Below are positions 58,101 to 64,000 of a stretch of DNA of 64,000 bases, piece by piece (position 1 is the first letter of the stretch; each line of letters opens with the position of its first letter). A program made the translations under genes and the position numbers. This stretch comes from Symmetrospora coprosmae. Taxonomy: Eukaryota; Basidiomycota; Cystobasidiomycetes; Symmetrosporaceae. The notes below the pieces were generated by a model. It did no database searches, was not told the origin of the DNA, and worked only from the letters and a program-made list of their open reading frames with translations. Location of the stretch: the NCBI GenBank assembly GCA_008802785.1, contig VUYT01000020.1, positions 1 to 64,000 on the forward strand, written 5' to 3'.

Positions 58101-59585
58101 ATCAGGGTCAGTATCCGTTGCAGCGGTCCTGTTGAGGCTGGCGGCTGGCTGGCTGGGTGGGCTGCTGCCCTTGCCAGGCACTGCTCGCCCCTCACCCGCT
58201 CGCCCTGAGGGCATTGTTGCTAAAGTCCATTGCGGGCGCCTCTCTCTCTCTCGCTCTCTCTGCTCTGTGCTGCTGCTGACTGTGTGTGCAAGTCAGTGAG
58301 TGCTGCGTAATATATCTGCTCCTGCAAGAGACTCGGAGGTGCAGAGCAGACGAGCATCATCCTGTTGGCCCCGCTGCTGCTGCCTGCGGGTCCCGTCCGA
58401 GCCTCGTCCCTCCTCCCTCAAGGCCTCAACTTCCCTTTGATAAGGCCGTTAGAGCAAGAAGCGGGCCACACGCAAGCCCGCACAGAAGGGCACGGGCGAG
58501 GGCGCAAGTGACAGCGGCAGGGACCTCAAGAGGTGGAATGCACTCTTGCTCGCCCAGCCCCTGGTCGCGCTCCTCCTCAGGGGACGTCGCCTCGTAGAGC
58601 GCGACTGCATCCGGTTATCGAAGCGCTCTCGCCGTGACGTCTCCGCCGACTGGCCCTCGGTGGAGAGGGGACAGAGGGAGCTGTTGCGGTTGCGACGCGT
58701 GACTACACACGTCGAGCGAGATACCGTCTATCAACTGCCAGCATGCGCTTCGCCCGCACAACGCACAGCACAGATGAGATGTAGAGGGGTCTGCGAATGC
58801 TCATCAGTGGCCGCTCTCCAAAAGACCTGTCACGTGGAAGCCCTCCTGCTCCGACTACGAGCACTCCTCGAGCATCGGGTTTAGCAACTGGCATCCCGGG
58901 CTGCGCTGCAGTACTGTAGCGTGGATGCCCATGCTGTGGCAAGGCCCTTGTCAATCTACCGTCTGACACGTCGTCCGCATCGCCCCACACGCCGAGCTTC
59001 CCTTGCCACCTCCTTGCCTCCTTGCAGAAGCTGATCTTTCTGGACCTCCCCGAACAGCCAGCAATGCTAGCGAGCAACAGCAACCTGTCCAGTCCACCAC
59101 GCTCGCATCATTGATGTTGACCATTCTCTCTGCCGCGCTCTCGTGCGACAATCCGACATTGTGGTCCGGACTGGCGTTCGCAGCCAGCCAGCCACAATCT
59201 GGCCTGGCGCGGCACACTGCCACCTCGGCAACAGCGCCCGCTCACAGACTGCTATTTAGACTGATCCGCCGCCCTCACTTCTCTTCTTCTTCCTCGTCCA
59301 GTACCTCACTCACCCAAAGCTCCCCAGCATCCCTTCCATTTTCTCACTAGTCCTGGTGACCACCCTACCTCTGCAGCACTTCCTGATCCTGGAGATCACT
59401 CCCGTTGCATCTCGCTCACGCCTAATCCATCGCTCACTCTAATCTTCATCAGCTGGTCTGATTGTATCGTGAGTTCACGGCTCTCCCGCTTTCAGTCCCC
59501 GTTAAGCACGGCTAACCGCCTGCTACCTCGCGCAGGACGCCTCTATTCACAGCCACACTCACAACCACCCATCACATCAGCCATA
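58101..59585. promoter_or_regulatory. Long divergent promoter between pyruvate carboxylase and the His-rich gene
   Basis: At about 1.49 kb this is the longest noncoding interval in the window. A CT repeat lies at 58230-58262. On the plus strand, TATTTAG near 59251 is followed by a strongly pyrimidine-rich stretch (59275-59345), a usual core-promoter layout in fungi. A likely leader intron is at 59470-59535. The many short open frames here lack protein features. Confidence 0.5.
59470..59535 (+). other. Probable intron in the 5' untranslated leader of the His-rich gene
   Basis: GTGAGT at 59470 and a CGCGCAG acceptor ending at 59535 bracket 66 bases, the usual intron size here. The presumed transcript then runs 50 bases to the ATG at 59586. 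Transcript evidence is needed to confirm it. Confidence 0.4.
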
Positions 59586-61838
59586 ATGGTCTACATTCAG
59601 CCCCTCGTCCTGTCGGCCGTTGCCTTCTCGGTCCTTGGCTCGACCGTCTCGGCCCTGCCCGCTGCTGGCACCTCCTCCAATTCGGCGTCCGGTCCCGTCG
59701 AGACTGGAGGCATGGCAATGCAGAAGCGGGGGCCCATGGTCGTCGAGCCAAAGATGGTCATGGCCAAGCGAGGTGGCTTCATTGCAAACGGGATGAAGCG
59801 GTTGCGTCAGGCACCGCTCATGAAGCCAGCCAGACTGGCAAAGATCAAGCGAGGGTCCATCATTGCGGAGTAGGTCTCTCTTTATCGGCACCCCATCTAT
59901 GTATCGAGCTGACATGCCCCTGGCTCTGCTAACAGACGCGATGAGCACGATCACATCCACACGCACATCCACGAGCATGACCACGACCACGACCATGATC
60001 ACCACCACGGCCACCACAAGCACGGCGACTACGACCCGCACCACTCGGAGCACTGGAATGAGCACCACAACCGCCACGGCGCGCGCAGCCTGATTAATGT
60101 GCAGGCGCTCAACCTCGGCGACAACTCACGGCACGTTCAGAAGTGCTCCGGCTCGCACTTCCGATGCAACAACGACAACAGCGTCAAGAAGAGCAAGTCC
60201 GGTTGGGGTGGCAATGGCAACTGGAAGCGTGGCGAGGGCCTCGGAGGCGTGAAGGATAAGGTCTCGCACCTGCTGGGCGACAAGAACAAGAAGGGTGGCA
60301 AGCACGTCCACTCTGGATCGACCTCCAAGGGCAGGAAAGGCGGCAAAAAGTCCTCTGGACGGAAGCACAGGGGAGGCAAGCGGTCGCACGATGACCACTC
60401 GAGGCACCACCACGTGGATGAGCACGATCACGATCACGACCATGAGCCCATCCACGAGCACATCCACAGCCACGAGCACAGTCACGAGCATGACCACGAC
60501 CGAGTCAAGCGCGACCACTCCAAGGGCGGACACTCGGACCACTGGTACGAGCACCACGGCCTCGACAAGCCTGGCCACAAGCACTCGCACAAACACTCAC
60601 ACGAGCACGCACACGTCCACGAGCACATTCACTCGCACTCGCACTCTCGCCGACAGGAGCTGGCACAATCTGGTGTGCCTGGCTTTGTCGAGGTCGCGAG
60701 CACCCTCTTCCACTCGAATGTGGCCAAGAGCGTGGCAGGCCTCGTGTTCAGCAAGGACCCCAGCGCCAACTCCTCCGACTTTGTCCTTGGTACCTCCGAC
60801 TCGCAGTCGACTCAGTTCTACCTCGCACCTATCACCGCCCCGGTCTCTGCAGCAGCCGCCCCACTTGCGGAGCTGGCCGTCAGCACGAATGGCACGGGCG
60901 CGAATGGCAATGGCACGGACGGATCGGCCACGAGGGTCGACCCCGAAGTCTCCGCCGCGACGTACCAGCTGCGCATTCCGGTGCTCGACAGCTCGTCGCA
61001 GTCAGCGAACGACTACTGCGCCACCTTTGATGTCAACCCGCCCTCGCCGCTTTCGATGCAGCCGTGCGGTGACATTGACGGATACTCGCAAACGTTCAAC
61101 TACAATGCCACGACGGGCGAGCTCACTCCGCTCTACCCTCCTACGGCCAGCAGCGCAAAGCCCCTACAGGCAGCCGTGAAGATCGGAGACCCAAAGGTCT
61201 TTGCAGCGGCCCTTCCAGGCTCGAGCGCGGTCGGCTCCGACTCTCCCCCGGCAGCCGCGACTTCCGACATCGCTGCTGCCTGGTCGTCGGCGCTGGCCTC
61301 TGCAGCGCCCTCTAGCGATCCGGTCAGCGCTGCTGACGACGCGGCTGCCTCGGCGGCCTCTGCCTGGGCATCTGCCGCACCCTCCGCCGCTGCGTCTGCG
61401 GCTCCGGTCTCGCCTCCTCCTAAGGTCTCGCTCTACTTCATCCCTAGCTCGGCATACTACACCGAGGCAGACTCCATCGAGTCGCTGACGCAGGCTGCCA
61501 ATGCCACCGTTGCCGATGGCACCTCGACCCTGTCGTCGGAGGCATCCCTCTTCACACCTGCTCCCGGCGCCATCAAGGCGGTCTACAACGATGGTAGTGA
61601 CGAGATCGACGACGAGGACACATACTACACCACCGTCACCATTACCACGACTATCTCGGCAGACGAGGCGGGACCCACTGGCGATGCTTCCTACAACACG
61701 TTCGATGGTCAGTCTGGCAGGAACAACGCGGTCATTGCTGATCACCCCGAGCCTGAGGGAGACGCCAGTTTCGACGGCGAGGACTTTGAGGGCCAGGACG
61801 GCTCCGCTCCCGCAGCCGCCCCTTCTTACAGGTGGTGA
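59586..61838 (+). CDS. Secreted histidine-rich protein with Kex2-like processing sites
   Basis: Exons 59586-59869 and 59936-61838 give 728 residues. The signal peptide is clear (LVLSAVAFSVLGSTVSALPA). Residues 40-95 hold spaced dibasic Lys-Arg sites (MQKR, MAKR, MKR, KIKR), each a potential Kex2 cut. Two blocks of alternating His/Asp/Glu follow (EHDHIHTHIHEHDHDHDHDH; later EHIHSHEHSHEHDHDR), separated by a Lys/Gly/Ser-rich basic part, with more VKR and SRR sites after each. Such runs bind Zn, Ni or Cu. The C-terminal half starts near FVEVASTLFHSNVAKS and contains DYCATFDVNPPSPLSMQPCG with QTFNYNATTGELTPLYPP, a pattern seen in fungal surface proteins, then an Ala/Ser-rich stretch and an acidic end. 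No GPI signal. Function inferred: metal binding and/or processed secreted peptides. Confidence 0.78.
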
Positions 61839-62175
61839 AAGCCTCCTTGTGGACTGGTAGATGTAACTGGTGTGCACAGCGAGTGACGTGCGGAAATGAA
61901 AGAGTTGCGTCCCACTTAAAGCAAGAGCCGACCTTTCTATGAGGCTCGAGCTGGACGGCCAAGTTTGACGCCAGCCGTTCTGTGCACGCTCGCTGACCTC
62001 ACGTTCGTGACTTGACCATGTGAATGCATTTGCGGGTCTCATGCCTTCTGACTTTGGATACAGGTTTCTCGCGTGTGTATTGCGCGCCCGCGGGCGGCGA
62101 CTGAGGTACTTTTGCATGCTCTATGGGTAACGTGTCAGGGGGAACAGCCAAAGCAAGACGGTATGTGGAAGGAGA

Positions 62176-64000
62176 TCAAGCCGCCTCGCGCAAGGTGACG
62201 ATGCCTGAGTCCATGGCGAAGATGATCTGCTTGCGCGGGCCAGGTAAACGGATGGGCATGCTGGACGGCGAAGAGTAGACCGAAGAGGAGCGGGAGGAGC
62301 TGAGGCTGTTGAAGCCGTACGGATTGTACGGATCTTGTGATACCATGTTCGAGGTCGCTGAGGATGACGGGGGCGTATCGGCAAACAAGAGACGCATGTT
62401 GCTTCCCGGGACTGGGTGCACAAAGAAGGTCAGACGATGCAGAGGAGCTTGGCCAGATGTCGTGACTCACTGATCTGCATGAGGTGCCCGCTGTTGACGT
62501 GTCGGACCTCGAGAAAGTCTTTCTCGAAGGCAAGGACGTATGGGTACGACAAGGCTGCCGAAGCGAGGATTCGCTCAGATCAGCTTGCAGCCTTCATTGA
62601 TTCCGCGTTAGCAATTGCGGACTCACCGAACGAAGTCGGATGCCCTTCCCACTGCACGAGCCAATTCGACCGTGCACGCCAGCCATTCTTGTTGACGTAG
62701 AATGCAAACTCGTCGTAGCAAAGCAGGAAATCGCCGTCGACGCGGTAGATGGCCAGCGGCCTGACATTCTCCCGCTTCTGGACAAAATCGAGGGACGAGT
62801 CGGCTGGATCGAGCAGTCCTTGCGTGTCCAGCGTGTCAAGGTCGACAATCTCAAAGCCCTTGGTACACCCGACGCAGAGCTTGCTCTTGAGGAAGTGCAC
62901 CGAGCTCGATTCTGTCGGGATGTAGAATTCCTTGTAAACGCGTAGGAGCTCATTCCCGCCTTGCAGCAGCTTTCGGATCGTTGGCTGTTTCTTGCCTCCT
63001 TTGCCGGACGGGTCGTTCGGCTCGAGCGTCTTGATCGTGCTCGACACGCTGCCTGACTTAACAATGCAAACCAACGTCCGGTTCAGGCAGATACCCGTCT
63101 TGAAGAAGGAGGCGTTTGTCGAAATTTTCCGAGCCCGCTTCGCGGCGTTTGCAGCGTCCGATGGGTCCAGCCCGTCCACCATAAAGGTCTGCACGGCCTT
63201 GTCTGCCAGCACAATCAGGATGCCGTAGTCCTCCAGCACATCCACCTGGGTGACGTAGGGCATGACCAGGACTCGCACGGGGATCTTGTCCTTGGCCAGG
63301 AGATTCGCCACGTAGACGCCATTGTCTGTACCAAACACCATGCGAGTGCCGCCGTCTGTATCGCCCGACCCAGAAAGTATGACCGAGATCAGCTGGGACA
63401 ACGGTGTGCGGAAGCCTGCCAAGTTCGGCTCACCGAAAGGAGCAGCGCAGGTGACCTTGTTGCTGCCGACAAAGTAGCCTTCGCTAAGTACGCTCGTCTC
63501 GAGCACAAGTGATCTCTGGCGCAATTCGGCTTGCCGTTCCTCGACCTTGTCGAGCCACTTCTTTCTCCCTGCCCACGATGGCGACCAGAGCGTTAAAGCA
63601 TACCCTTTCCGCCCGAGATGGGTGAAAGTGATGGAGAAACCCTGCTTGCTGGTAGGATCCGGAACGGAATTCCGAGCGCCGTTGCCATTGGTGCTCAAAT
63701 TCAACTTGGAGGTATTTGACGTGCGGGACATGAGAGATTTTGGGCGAACGGCTGGGTTGTTCCGGATGGTTGACGGGTCGTCCATAGTCGATACCACAAG
63801 CAGCTCGAGCGGTATTGGCTTGCGGTACACCTTGTACTGCTCGTTTTTGTTGGAACTCTTGGGTTTGACCATGAGTACGGCGTGATCAAACAGGAAGACC
63901 TGCAGTTCGGCCGACTCTGACTGGGTGCCACCTCGCTTCTTGAGCGGGCCTTTGAAGATGAGATCACGGTTCTCGTCGCGCAACTTGAGATCGACAGCCT
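62176..64000 (-). CDS. ROM2: Rho1 guanine nucleotide exchange factor, Rom2 type (5' partial)
   Basis: C-terminal part of a RhoGEF that activates Rho1 in the cell-wall integrity pathway. Visible exons: from the window edge to 62627, then 62554-62471 and 62411-62176. The edge sequence LRDENRDLIFKGPLKKRGG begins the PH domain after the DH domain, which lies outside. PH strands include LQVFLFDHAVLMVKPK and ITFTHLGRKGYALTLWSPSW. The citron-homology (CNH) domain follows: LVLETSVLSEGYFVGSNKVT, MVFGTDNGVYVANL, VDVLEDYGILIVLADKAVQT, FLKSKLCVGCTKGFEIVDLD, ENVRPLAIYRVDGDFLLCYD and FYVNKNGW. The PH-CNH order with KKRGG is typical of Rom1/Rom2/Bem4-pathway GEFs in fungi. A Ser-rich loop follows, then IIFAMDSGIVTLREAA at the end. 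Confidence 0.9.

Noticed and set aside
1-64000. tRNA, rRNA, transposon, LTR element, integrated virus or CRISPR array
   Set aside because: No T-arm plus D-arm pattern, terminal repeats, transposase, reverse transcriptase or spaced repeats were recognised on reading both strands; a covariance-model and repeat search would be decisive.

Overview
The window looks like nuclear DNA of a basidiomycete fungus, most likely a smut-type or yeast-like lineage. This is inferred from high GC, dense genes on both strands, very many short GT-AG introns (mostly 50-80 bases), tiny exons, and basidiomycete-like versions of Spt8, the SCAP homologue, the SAM/RA-domain MAPKKK and CreC. I see no rRNA, tRNA, CRISPR array, transposon or virus-derived element. 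Exon joins were worked out by hand from splice sites, reading phase and family alignment from memory. In most genes listed as complete the phases close exactly, which supports the models.

Layout. 1-640: 3' end of a mitochondrial-type methionyl-tRNA synthetase. 966-5073: three tandem secreted GH16 glucanase/transglycosylase-like genes. 5362-7249: RMD5/GID2 E3 ligase. 7520-12034 (-): Ste11/Kpp4-type MAPKKK. 12546-13902 (-): V-ATPase subunit D. 14191-16455: SAGA subunit Spt8. 16526-18195 (-): poorly resolved and possibly decayed coding sequence. 18730-19722 (-): GDSL esterase of the IAH1 type. 20285-20980: Mcp1-like mitochondrial membrane protein. 21048-22647 (-): PEX12. 23038-27393: SCAP/Scp1. 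28155-30769: CreC/WDR20-like WD protein. 30894-31690 (-): SF3b p14. 32366-34723: two tandem paralogues of unknown family. 35197-38498 (-): mucin-like single-pass membrane protein. 39168-40707 (-): PL14-like secreted protein. 41689-45444: GT31-like glycosyltransferase. 45818-47509: RIM2-type mitochondrial carrier. 47796-49287: alpha/beta hydrolase. 49469-53028 (-): condensin subunit Brn1. 53483-58100 (-): pyruvate carboxylase with 14 exons. 59586-61838: secreted histidine-rich protein with Kex2-like sites. 62176-64000 (-): C-terminal part of a Rom2-type Rho GEF.

The genes do not form one pathway. Most are core cell-biology genes: trafficking, peroxisome import, sterol sensing, chromatin, splicing and cell-wall integrity signalling. 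Secreted or surface genes are interspersed: the GH16 triplet, the mucin-like protein, the PL14-like protein and the His-rich protein. The best candidates for undescribed biology are the tandem orphan paralogue pair at 32.4-34.7 kb (one copy carrying an apparent single-base frame break), the Kex2-site and histidine-rich secreted protein at 59.6-61.8 kb, the mucin-like sensor at 35.2-38.5 kb, and a perfect 26-bp palindrome just upstream of the PL14-like gene.
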